Source of the DNA: Dermanyssus gallinae
Taxonomy: Eukaryota > Arthropoda > Arachnida > Mesostigmata > Dermanyssidae
Reading direction: 5' to 3'
Assembly: GCA_003439945.1 (NCBI GenBank)
Contig: QVRM01001404.1
Location: 79,001 to 143,000, forward strand
DNA: 64,000 bases
Both the position numbers and the translations under genes were made by a program. The notes below the pieces were generated by a model. It was not told the origin of the DNA. It did no database searches and saw nothing but the letters and a program-made list of their open reading frames with translations. Shown here one piece after another: positions 22,061-32,613 of the stretch (position 1 is its first letter; each line of letters opens with the position of its first letter).

Positions 22061-23145
22061 GTAGTGAACAAAAGTGAGTTCTTCAGAGTATCCGGCGACT
22101 TCGTTAAATTGTTTTGGAGAGGGCACGTGCATTTTATATATTCAATTTATATACAATAACGTTTAACGGGTAATGTTTTTTGGTAACGCTTGCAAACTGT
22201 TTCAGTTTAGTCTAGTGCTAAGATTCCAAGATGCAAGCAGCAGGCAGGTCTTTGGATGAACAAACCCAACAGCAAGAATGCTAGCATACGACGCTAATGA
22301 GGAGGCGATGTGTCCCCTCAGAGGGAATCGAGAGCAATTTTCAACGTGACAGCGTTTTCATATAGTAGGCTAGGGCATGTGTTTGCCCTAGTGTTTGTCC
22401 TAGCCCCACATGTCTCATCTCCCGTCAGCACAACGTCTCCGAATCTAGAAGAAGGAGTAATCTCAACGTCACCTTTCTTTCATCTAAAGGGAGAATACTG
22501 GAAACTGCCGTAACTGCTTAGCTTGGTAAGTTAATTACTGCTGTCACAAGGTCAATCCATTGGTTCCTTTTTTTCGCTCGGGTCGTACTAGCAAATCGTC
22601 ACCTTCAAACGGACACAAAAAGCAGCACGTACCGCCGCGCGGCGTGAACTGCACGTTCACTGCAAAGAACATTTTGCAAAGGTGCCCAAACGGGATCCTA
22701 CCTCGAAAATTTGACCTTGGTCAGCCCAAAAGTTCCGATTATGGAAAATAGCTTCATGCCACTGTTTTCACTTTTTAATTAAAAACTTAAGCCCGTTCGT
22801 AACCACATTTACATTTCGGAAGAGTGGTAAAAACAAGCCAAATATTACTCACATAACGGACTTCGTTTAGATCAAAGCCTCGCCTGTGCAAACTGTTCTT
22901 CGTAGGTATTATGAACAGCACCGTTGCTTTGGCAGTCAGCCATACATGATTTCTTGATCCGTCACTAAGCTCGACCGCCACAAAAAAACGCTGAACGATT
23001 GAGGGCCATGGTTCGAGATTGGCCGTGAGACAAGTTAAATTAGAGGTGAAAAAGGGCATCGAGTGGTTGGAAGAGGGTTAGAACTTTGAAAAGAAGGACT
23101 GCTTAATAAAAAAAGACAAATAATAGAAAGGCACAATTGCTGGTC
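22061..23145. other. No recognised gene
   Basis: Two short frames (22560-22751 plus; 23059-22787 minus) were examined and have no recognisable domain. No repeat family identified. Confidence 0.4.
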
Positions 23146-23147
23146 CG

Positions 23148-23470
23148 GTGGTCTAGAATTAAAAACATTTTTAAGGAGGTTGTTTTTAATTCAAGACTAT
23201 CCTCCGTCCCCTACAGGATTGGCACTTAACCTGAGGTATATCTTCAATGCACCGAGGGCCAGACATGTTAAGATATCTAGGGTTTCCCCAACAGTCCTTG
23301 TGGCAGCATGCCCGCTGACTCTCAGCGATATGGGTTTTATCATCTATTCTCAATGAGCATCGCTCAAAGAAAATTCGACCAACAACAGGGATCGAACCGG
23401 CAACACCCCGGTAGATGACCATGACTCGCGCACTAGCTTCCCTAGACCGCGCCGCCACACAGCCCAGTGG
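23148..23470 (-). repeat. tRNA-derived SINE (family B), near full-length
   Basis: On the minus strand the head has an A box in TGGCGGCGCGGTCTAGG and an intact B box GGTTCGATCCC (about 23400-23390). A body of about 200 bp follows, ending CAACCTCCTTAAAAA near 23160. The body recurs in the opposite orientation at 24085-24255, confirming a dispersed family. Confidence 0.75.
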
Positions 23471-24084
23471 TAATGGATCATGGATTCGGTCTCGACACAA
23501 GCATCATCTCGAGGTGAGCAAATGTCAAAAACTTGACCGCTGCCTAACCCAGAAACTGAATGTAATTCAGTCAAGAGACATGCATGTTTCGATGCTAAAA
23601 GAAACCGATCTACTATACAAAACAAGGCAAATGGGATACGACACGGTTTTACCAAGCTTGCGTTAAATCGAATGTGTTTTTTAATGAAAGTTTCACCCGT
23701 ACTGCTAAACAGGATTAACAGAGAATAGAGCCGACCGTATCACGTCCAATTTGTATACAATCGTCCGTTACGAGATGTGTGTTAACGTTGTACAAATTGT
23801 TTCAGAAACGTGAGACGAAGTTGAGAGTGTTCAAGTAATCACGTCTTGGTACAGGCCTAGAATGAGGCACACTTAGATTGAATAGTAAGTCGTGTGCCCG
23901 TGCGGAGCGATCTTTTTCTATATGTAGTTATTACATTTGCCGCTTATTTATTTTTAATATATATTTACGGCCTAATTTGCTGTAAGACTAAAGCGCGCCT
24001 GCAATAGTTTGCCACTAGTCTGATCTCTATTATGGGAATTGACCGAATTTCCTTTGGGACATACTAATACAAAATAGATGATAC
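23471..24084. other. No recognised gene
   Basis: AT-rich sequence lying between two oppositely oriented family B SINE copies. Nothing else seen. Confidence 0.4.
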
Positions 24085-24255
24085 CAGCATGGCCGCTAAG
24101 AGTCAGCGGCCACCAATACCGTTGGAGAAACCCTAGATATCTCAACATTTCCGCGCCCCTCGGTGCCTTTTTAATAATATGCCCTCACGGCGATTCAAAG
24201 GCCGTAGGGGGCTGAGGATGAATTTAAAACAACCTCCTTAAAAATTATGTTTTTT
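24085..24255 (+). repeat. tRNA-derived SINE (family B), 5'-truncated copy
   Basis: Shares with the copy at 23148-23470 the blocks AGAGTCAGCGG, GAAACCCTAGATATCT, CCTCGGTGC, a GGATG-like stretch and the 3' end AAAACAACCTCCTTAAAAA. The tRNA head is missing. Confidence 0.7.
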
Positions 24256-24507
24256 GTATTCCAGCTGTACCAGTCAATAAAGAAAATACGTCGGAAAGTT
24301 GCTAGATTCGGATCTCATGAATCGTTTATTTAAGACACCGAACTTTACCTCGGCATAAAAGTCTCTGCAAAACTCTTTGGTTCAACAGACAGTGCTACGA
24401 AGCTCAAATTCAAATAAAAAAATTGTGTGAAGCCATCAATATTTGCCGCCCGCTACCTGTTCTGAGATGACTGATATCTGGTGGTATGCTAATACCGTAA
24501 AACAAGC

Positions 24508-24510
<3 letters not shown>

Positions 24511-24554
<44 letters not shown>

Positions 24555-24680
24555 TCATCAGATTGCTTTATTGACATGCTCTTTTACAGGCAATCTGTCA
24601 AAGTCATATTTCATTAAAAATACCTATCGTTGGAGCATCTGCATCTGTCAAGTATAATCACAACATTACACACACAAACC

Positions 24681-24721
<41 letters not shown>

Positions 24722-24825
24722 TTTTTCATTCTCTGTATACCAATTGTATACCCATATCATAGGGTAATCTAATCTTGCACAATGTCGACAATTTACTGAT
24801 TGTTATATATATATATATATTTGTC
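24511..24825. repeat. Series of (TA)n microsatellites with LINE 3'-end-like spacer
   Basis: TA runs at 24511-24552, 24684-24715 and about 24804-24820. The spacer from 24553 has a GCTTTATTGA block and GGCAATCTGTCA, also found in order at the start of the large duplication (27560-27650 and 46050-46140). That suggests the reverse-strand 3' end of a retroelement. Confidence 0.6.
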
Positions 24826-24889
24826 AGGCGAATCCATTTGTGAGCCAGGTGTTCTGTTGCATGAATCATATATAAAAAAAAAAAAAAAT

Positions 24890-24959
<70 letters not shown>

Positions 24960-25020
24960 TTTGTTTTTTATATATATGATTCATGCAACAGAACGCCTGG
25001 CTCACAAATGGATTCACCTA
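24826..25020. repeat. Palindromic element: 48-50-bp inverted repeats around (TA)n
   Basis: The left arm 24826-24873 and right arm 24970-25020 are reverse complements with about three mismatches. They enclose a poly-A stretch and a (TA)n of about 60 bp. It could be a small foldback/MITE, two converging element ends, or an assembly palindrome. Confidence 0.8.
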
Positions 25021-25388
25021 ACAAAGGGGGGATCGCATTTCACTTTAACGGAGGTAGCGGTTGTGACTTTGCCTCCTAAAAATGGTAAACGCTGGGCTCA
25101 ACTATGATTAGAAAATTCCATATCAAGCAGTCGAAATCGCCGAGACCAGTAATTCGTTTTTTAGTAGGCAGTGTGGGACTCTTAAACCCATTAAAAACCT
25201 GGTGATCCCCTAACCTACATGACCGGGAAGTCCCTTGCTTAATGAACTGGTATCTGGACTTACGGGATACACTGGCTAGTTGGCGAGACTGTGTACTGGC
25301 CGCGATTTCTAGAGACAAAGGTAACATTTTGAATCCTTGAGGCTGGAGAGGAATTTCTAAGAAAAGTTTTATCCGTAAATGATTATCG

Positions 25389-27250
25389 TTGCTTCTAACA
25401 CGGCGCCTGAAACATTTTTTTGGAACTGCAGGGCTTCATGCCCAAAAACAACAGGCGCTGCAGGCTAACGCACACAGCTTGCGCGGTCGTTATTGGCAAT
25501 ATCAAGAAAGCATTGTGGGCGGTCAGCATTTGCGGATTTTTTTTGGGATTTGCCAAACCTTTAATACTGCACAGCACAGTATTGCCCTTTGGAAACTGGC
25601 AACATATGGTGTGCCAGATGCGGTTCCTCCGCAAGCAGTACGCCTACGTCTAAAGAACCACCAAAGGTATTCAAATACATAATGAATAGCATGCTCACCA
25701 ACGGAGACCACCAACCCTAAACTCTTGAAAAACGTCATGTTTGACCCTGAGACCGATAAACTACAAGGAGACCCTCGTCACACCACCCTATAAGTATGCT
25801 TTTCCTGCTTTTCGATAGCAGCAGAGCACATCATCAATGGTCGACTAGTAACAGAACTAGAAGACAAGACGGCTCTGTCGGAAAACCAACACGGTGTCCG
25901 AGCTGGAAGCTCCATACGTTCGGCTCTCAGCGAAGTTCTAAACATGGTTGAAACTAAAGAAAAAAGAGAAAGACGCTGAGAGAAAACCAGTGGCATTGTC
26001 TGGCCGTCTACTTAGTACGTCAAAAACGCATTTAACACGTTTTCGTGAGATGCCAAAAACAAAGCACTTGTAAACAAAGGCGTGATCCCCCACTTACGAC
26101 GCATCCTAAGCATCGTACCTAATAGACCGAGCTTGTCTTACGAAGGGTCCCCCAAAGGTCCGTAATGAGACCCTGTGAAATAATCAATAGTGTGGAAGTG
26201 CCTAAACTCCCACATCCTTCAGGAGTTTATTTCATCGCCTATACAGATCTTTTTTTTTTTTTTTTTGATTTTCCCGTAAGGCAATTGCCCGTGTACGGAT
26301 TTTTCATGTCATGGCTAAGTTTATTCCACTCCGGCATTTACCTTGTCTAAATTGGAAACCATGCAAACCAATTTAAGAGTGGCCGGTCTGAATCTCGAAC
26401 CCAGTCCTCCCGAATGCAAGGCAAAGGCTTTTGCCACTAAGCCACCTTGCTCGGCCTATACAGATGATCTGGCATTGATCGCTACCGCCCAGGACGAATA
26501 TTTGCTCGAAGGGACAGCCAACCATTTTTGCCATGGCGGATATTCGGCAATATACACTTGTGTTGAATCGGCCTGAAGCGTCCTCCACAGAATCTAAACC
26601 TAGACTTGGAAGGACACCCAGTAACACCCACGTCCGTGGCCAAATACCTGACCGTGATTTTGGATAGGGTTCTAAGAGGAACATATCATGTGCGTTATGC
26701 AGCAAGAAAGCAGCCACAGCCTCATCAGAGCTACGAAAAAGTCCTCCCGCGGACCAGAGGGGCAACCGGCTGTCGGCGCCGTTTTTAGTAATAGATAGCA
26801 CCACGTTATACGCCGCACGCTTATAAGAGTGCACAACTACAAGAATTACAACACGCTGTCTTCTTGACAAAACCCAATAAACCTAAAATCAACAAAACAA
26901 AGACACTTAAAGCAAATAGAGCCAACAATGGGAAGCTTATCTAGCCGGATCATCCTCTGATGCTGGACAAAATTAATACTGCCTGATCTCAAAAATGGTA
27001 CAGCCTCAAACACGGCTCGCCTACTCGCGCAGCTGCTAACAGGCCACGATGGCTGCTATATACCTGCACGGCATTGGTAAAACTAACTTCCCCGTATGCC
27101 GCATGTGCAAGTCAGGGGAGGCTGACGATGTAAGACACTGCTATGAACGCTGTGCCTTTTTCGACACGGAACAAAAGCTACTGTCCTGGAACCTACAACC
27201 GGGAAACCCCCTGACTATGTCAACCTCTTGTAGGCGCGCTCCACAAGGAT
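25389..27250 (+). mobile_element. Decayed RLE/R2-type non-LTR retrotransposon, interrupted by a SINE
   Basis: Scattered plus-strand fragments in order: a motif A region (FNTAQHSIALWKLATYGVP, about 25560), RT palm fragments with stops and frameshifts (25800-26230), the catalytic YTDD split by a SINE at 26249-26453, then LALIATAQDEYLLEG, and a C-terminal Cys-rich zinc knuckle (CRMCKSGEADDVRHCYERC, about 27099-27155) typical of R2-like C-termini. No continuous frame survives. It is the same family as 16840-17571. Confidence 0.65.
26249..26453 (-). repeat. tRNA-derived SINE (family A) with target-site duplication
   Basis: On the minus strand: tRNA head with A box (GGTGGCTTAGTGGC) and B box (GGTTCGAGATTC), body with TTAAATTGGTTTGCATGG, and a poly-A tail (poly-T at 26250-26267). 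A 12-bp direct repeat GCCTATACAGAT flanks it at 26237-26248 and 26454-26465, showing target-primed insertion. Confidence 0.85.
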
Positions 27251-27552
27251 GATGAATCCTGGAATATGGTAAAAAAAAAATTCGCAGGATTTGTCTCAGA
27301 GAAGAAAACAAACGCCGCCGAAATAAGTTCGAGCAGCCTAGATGACAAGATAAAGTACCTAGGTAAAGTAATCTCGAGAAGACAGTACTGCGTCCACCCC
27401 CGAAAAGGGCCGAAGTGGACGACTGTATTCTTGTGGGTTTGTAAGTTCCACACTAACGTTACTTTAACAACGTCGCCCGGTGTGTACCATGCATTTTACA
27501 AATTAATCTATCTTAAGAAAAGAACAAATTTGAAAAATGATATATATATATA
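27251..27552. other. Spacer up to the duplication boundary
   Basis: A Lys-rich plus-strand frame at 27266 may be a remnant of the preceding LINE but has no recognisable domain. The stretch ends in a short TA run. Confidence 0.35.
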
Positions 27553-27699
27553 CACGAGGTTTTCAATCAGGCTTTATTGATATTATACTAATTTATGGTA
27601 AATAGACTTGAAACATATTGACATGTTCGACAAGTTGGCAATCTGTCACAAAGCACTCTCTTAAAAGTATATATATATATATATAAAAAATTAAAATAC

Positions 27700-27960
27700 T
27701 AAATAGATATTATTTGGCCGTGCGTCAGAACTATAAGAAATAGAAGAAGCCGATTCGTCAGTATCGCTGCCTGCTGTGCTGCTAGTGATGGCTGTGAATA
27801 TCGTCGCCGTTAATGTCTGCTTCTGAGCCGCGCCTTTGTCCGGTTGATCTGTTCTCTCTCTGCATGACATCCCTTCGACATTGACGAAGGCCAGAAATTT
27901 TAGCGGCTAACCTGCTCAGCCGGCTCGCTCTAGTCTCTGAAGTCCGAAAGATGAAGCCGA
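27700..27960 (-). mobile_element. Probable LINE C-terminal/3' fragment (block 1 copy)
   Basis: Homologous to 46178-46440, where the minus frame reads SRLAAKISGLRQCRRD followed by a Ser/Asp-rich tail. A short stop-interrupted frame near a (TA)n and a GCTTTATTGA block suggests the 3' end of a retroelement, but no catalytic motif is present. Confidence 0.35.
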
Positions 27961-28749
27961 GAGAATGAGCAATCTGAGGTCACAGAGGAGCCACATACTT
28001 TTGAGGGGTCAATCAGCAAAACCGAATTGAAGCTTGACCTCCACATCTAGCGGAGGAACCTAAATGTTCAGCAAACAGCAGTGCCGCAAAAGTGCAGCAA
28101 TACTAGGTAAATAGATAGACATATGTAGGCAGTAAAATGACGCAAGAAAAGGTGGAAACGCATAGATTGACGGCAAACGACAAATCAAGTCCGTCGTTGC
28201 AACCACACATGAAACATCATCATCACCAACAGCAGCAGTCTCTTGTTGTGAGTACAGCAGTAACTGATCTGATGGAGCATTGGATGGAGCATCGTATGCC
28301 AAAAAGATGTCAAAAAATCGCTCGAAAATAACCATTACATGCGCATTTGTCTTAAAGCACGACCCGAAGGTTGAAGCGATACGTTCCATTCTCAACTTGG
28401 TAAAGCAGCGAACTAGAAAAGCTCTCGGGTATGCGATCTCGGCTTCGTCACTTTCGTTATATTCGCAGATAGCAAACCCATAACCGAGTGTCTAGTAAAA
28501 CTGTCTGGTGTCAATCAGTCACTGACATTGCTCAGTGAACGAGCGAAAAACGAGCTCTGAGCGATGGAGACCGCACCGAGGAAGGAACCGTCCAGATTGT
28601 TGCTTTGCTTGATATTGGCTTTAGTCAACACTTCTGTAGGTCGTCGACTGAACAACTGATTATGAACTAATTCTTCACCGAGTTTGTAGAGTCTACCGAT
28701 GGCATCAACTCACGGGCAGCTTCCATCAGGACGAATCAGGACGACGCCT
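27961..28749. other. No recognised gene
   Basis: Part of the duplicated block, with a near-identical partner at about 46440-47240. Open frames at 28060-28395 and 28137-28483 are not preserved as frames in the partner because of small indels (the 28280-28360 segment is partly deleted there). Confidence 0.4.
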
Positions 28750-28834
28750 ATATTGGTTTTTACAGAATACAATTTAAACAAGGTGAGTATCGAAATGAAC
28801 TAAGACGGCCAACATTTGAAAAAAAAACGGGGGG
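28750..28834 (+). repeat. 5'-truncated family A SINE at the start of receptor unit A
   Basis: Carries the SINE body end (TTTAAACAAGGTGAGT, then GGCCAA and an A tract followed by CGGGG), matching 36178-36336 without the tRNA head. A partner lies at about 47236-47308. Confidence 0.6.
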
Positions 28835-31719
28835 GAGTACAGATGTTTTAATAAAAGAGATGGTGCGTTATCATCCACCCTAATATGATTATATGTAAAA
28901 TAAGCAGTTCCACAACAGCACCATACGTATGTCTTAAAATGAAGGCTATTTTCATTGTGCTGTAGTAGCTGTTTTTAGACATATTTATGTGCGACTATTG
29001 TGGGTATAAATATGCTTTAAATCAATGTCACGTGGTTTTATGATAATATCATATTAAGTTAAGAATACATCGTCTGCATAATCAAATCCATACGAAGAAA
29101 TCATTATATGCAATCGTTAGAGCAACTTACAACAAATCTTATTGTTGATGAAAAGAGCCCGTTTTTTAAGGGGGTTTTTGCAGCGTGTTTTCAGTAACCT
29201 AGGTGGCTCAAAACCGTGTCTAGCCGTGTTCTCGTGTATCGGATTTTCGTTATTCTGCAGCCGTTTTTCTACTTCTGATTCAGCTTCAGCTGTTAACCTC
29301 CATGGCGAGGGCAAAGAAGGCAGGCGAGGAACCGACTCACTCAATAACTGGCGACGGCTGATCGGCTAGCGCAAATGTAAACAGAAACGAAGCAGAAAAC
29401 GCAAATTATAGTAAATCGGCGATACTTCAACAGTCGGCTTCACAACTATAGGTACCTCGTAATCAACAACCACATGTGTAATTTTTTTCTCTAAATAAAC
29501 ATCTAGTACATGTGATGTCTTTTTGTGCCGTCCCCAACTCTAGCGCAAGGCCAAATTTATATATATATATATATATGCAAGCTGATGTTCTTAAATTATT
29601 AGCAAAGTCTATGTCTGTACCTAGGTGGCATTGAGCCGTATTGACTCCTTTATGTTTCTAGCGTACGAATCACCCGATGAGAGCTGTAATGTCGAAAATC
29701 TTTTAGCAGGCACACCCGTTGCTTTCTGGATACGTGGTGAAGGTCTTTGCTGTGCGGTGTCTTAAGTGCTTTGGGAATTTGTGCTGTTCATGTGTGTTCA
29801 GTGGCTGTTTTCATGAGCAGCTCTGCAACTTGGGACCATCGATCAGGCTAGGTATTATACGTTGCGTACTTTATATGCCACCTACAGCACCTGTTACGAA
29901 ATGCGTTTGATTTAAGCCCACAATTGCCTGAACTTACTTTTTAGAGCATCATTCAGGGCTGTTTGCATTCGAGCTCATAACTGTATGGTTTCAAAACGCC
30001 CGGGATGTAAAACTATGATTAAACAATTCGCGATAAAGCGCTGTGATCATATGTGACGTCACGTGACAACTTGCCAGTCTGTCGGCGCATTTTCAATAAA
30101 CATGTTTATTAAGCTGCAAAGTCCTAGTGCTAATGGAGATCAAGTTAAATGCATTGTATTAAAATACACACTAGTGAACCATAGAAATCACGTTTTAGAA
30201 ATCGCTCGTTGTCAGTATATTATTATTATGAAAGCGCCAACACCCTAGTAGAAATCGGGAATCATTTACATCAGACGCTTAACCCATTTAAAAGCGCGGT
30301 AGTTATTTTCTCGGAGTACAGCGTAGATCAAGAGAAACTATAAAAGTCGCTTGAAATTGTCGTAACTTATGACGGCTTAATATACCTATCAAAGCAAAAA
30401 ATAGAAGTGGGTGACAAGGCAATAAGAGCTCCAAGGGAACCACACGCATATTTTGTGTGGTTATTAAGCAGAATTCCAACAATATACGCGGTGCCGGGCT
30501 TAATGTCTAAAAGGACAAGTAAAAGCCTAGAAAGTTGGAAAAGTGATGCAGCCAAATCGACTCTCAAAATGCTAGGTCATCTGGAGGCATCGGAACTCCA
30601 CGACAGCAAGCTTTTATACATACAGTGCGTTCCAAAAGCACAGAACACACTTACAACGCAGGTAGCCAGAGTAAAAACGATGCCAACACATTGATGGCTG
30701 AATATAATATTCACTTTAATGGAGATTTCGCACTTCAAGTCACAGAGGTACCGCTGGGGTTCTTAAGCGCCCCTCTAGCGGTTCACGTTCGGATCCAATT
30801 GATGGCGTGTGCGCAATGTAGAATGCTTTGACTTCTGCCCATAGAGCGTCATGCTAACTGCGCTTTTTCGTCGAACGTCAAGTCAAGTTTAAAGCACCTT
30901 TGCCTCGGAAGGTAAAGAGGATGCTAACAGCCTGAAAAAACTAAACCTGAATTAAGGCTGAGGTTCCTTTTTCCCGTTATCTCGGTCGACGTCCTTTCGA
31001 CGGGATGGAGCTTTCTGGAAGCACGAAGGTCAGGATAGACCCTGACCATTCATTGTGATATTACACGGCCGCACCATTTAGAGCTTTCGTAGAATGTGCG
31101 CAGGAAAATGAACGTATTCTCTGCTGGATTAGGTGCTGTTAATATGACACGCATGGTGCACACAGCTTTTATCCCAGAAGGGTAGTCATTCTATGCGAGC
31201 AAAGATCTATTCTTAGCGTAACAAAGTACGCTTTAGACAACAATTATAACCGGAACTTTAATTAGACATGGAATGACGGTCAACTAAGCAGCGATTAGTC
31301 CTCCAAACGAAGGAGTCTTCGATCGGAAAGAAACGGCAAATAAGTCCTCAAGCGCAAGGAGCGCATCGATAGAGGTAATATCAGACGAGCGATCGTGGTG
31401 ACAGACAGAAAGTTTCTGTTCCGTATATTCACCCAGTGATGAGAAATGTACCGTCAAAGTTTTATCTCAGGACATTGCGTAATTCCGTGGAATATTTTGT
31501 TTTCAACTAGATCTAAGTTTGTAGTTCTTTTGCACGAGGTACCCAATGCATCGGCATAACTAGTCAGGTGGCCCACCACAGCTTCACTCTAAACGTATGC
31601 TTACGCAAATGCATTTTTCTGCTATTGTGTTCGATTTAAGCCCAACGTGGGTGGTGCACGTAAATACCGGACGCACCGAGTGACCTAAGCTAAACAGCGA
31701 ATATCTTCTTCCCGCGACG
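28835..31719. other. Upstream region of GPCR A
   Basis: Homologous to 47310-50246 (about 99% by eye) and, at much lower identity (roughly 80-85%), to 36337-40195 upstream of B. Contains a TA run at 29558-29577. Short frames at 29142-29369 and 30407-30831 recur in the copies. The 30625-30831 frame shares its stop and several residues with 39031-39234, but in C and D it is frameshifted. No promoter motif was identified with confidence. Confidence 0.45.
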
Positions 31720-32547
31720 ATGAATGGGAGTTTTTCGAACGTCGCCACCACAACAGCTTATGAGAGCACCGGAGTTATGAAGCAGACTGAGGACGATGAC
31801 GATCATGAAGCTTTTTTAAACTTCTACGAATACTATCGCGTGGCCCTGCAGGTGACGATGGTGCTCGGCATCATTGGCAACGTGATCAACATCATCGTGC
31901 TGAATCGACTTACTTTTCGAAACAACACCTTCGTGTACATCTTCTGGCTGGCAGTCGCTGACCTCGGCCATCTGCTCATAAACTCGATCTTCTTACTGAA
32001 CTCTTTCTACGAGCGACTGACCTACTGCTATTCGTTCATGTTCGCCATTTGCCATCTGACATTTCCCCTAGGCAATGGCTTTTCGGCGACCAGCGCTCTC
32101 CTTGTATCGATTCTAGCCATTGATCGGCATCGAGCCGTGTGCCGCCCGCTCGAGTGCACCGAACGCGAAAGCCAGCGCCGCGTTCTGACGAAAATCGCCG
32201 CTACGTTTCTGTTCTCGTTTTTGATGTACAGCCCGGTCTCGGTCCAGGTGCAAGTGGTAGAGATCAGCTTCATTAGACCGGGCCACAACGCTTCACGCCT
32301 GGCACTTGCTGTTCACACACCGAAACGTTACCGCTGCGAAGCAACCGGTATCACGGACCAACTAGCGTTTCGAGTGTACGCGGTTGTTAGGGAACTGACT
32401 ACGCGAGCCTTTCCCGTTGCCCTTGTATTCATTCTCAACGTGAAAATTCTGTTGGCTCTCCGCAAATACCGAAAGGACCGGCAAGAGCTCGGGTACGTTT
32501 GTTATGCCTAACGGAGAGTTTAACTTAGTCATGTCGTTACGAACGTA

Positions 32548-32613
<66 letters not shown>

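Noticed and set aside
22560..23059. Unique host gene between the LINEs
   Set aside because: Short frames without recognisable domains, starts or splice sites.
24511..24955. CRISPR-like or satellite array from repeated TA blocks
   Set aside because: The repeats are simple microsatellites with no regular spacer/repeat structure, in a eukaryotic context.
29117..29369. Small gene conserved in all units (29142-29369, 37087-37281, 47671-47898, 55319-55510)
   Set aside because: Conservation is explained by recent duplication. The diverged B version does not keep the reading frame or residues.
30367..30694. Overlapping frames 30407-30694 and 30567-30367, identical in block 2
   Set aside because: Identity follows from 99% block similarity. 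The B-type homologue is interrupted, and the two frames are mutually antisense.
32028..32288. Minus-strand frames inside the GPCR exons (and equivalents in B, C, D)
   Set aside because: Antisense shadows caused by codon bias. They recur only because the exons are duplicated.
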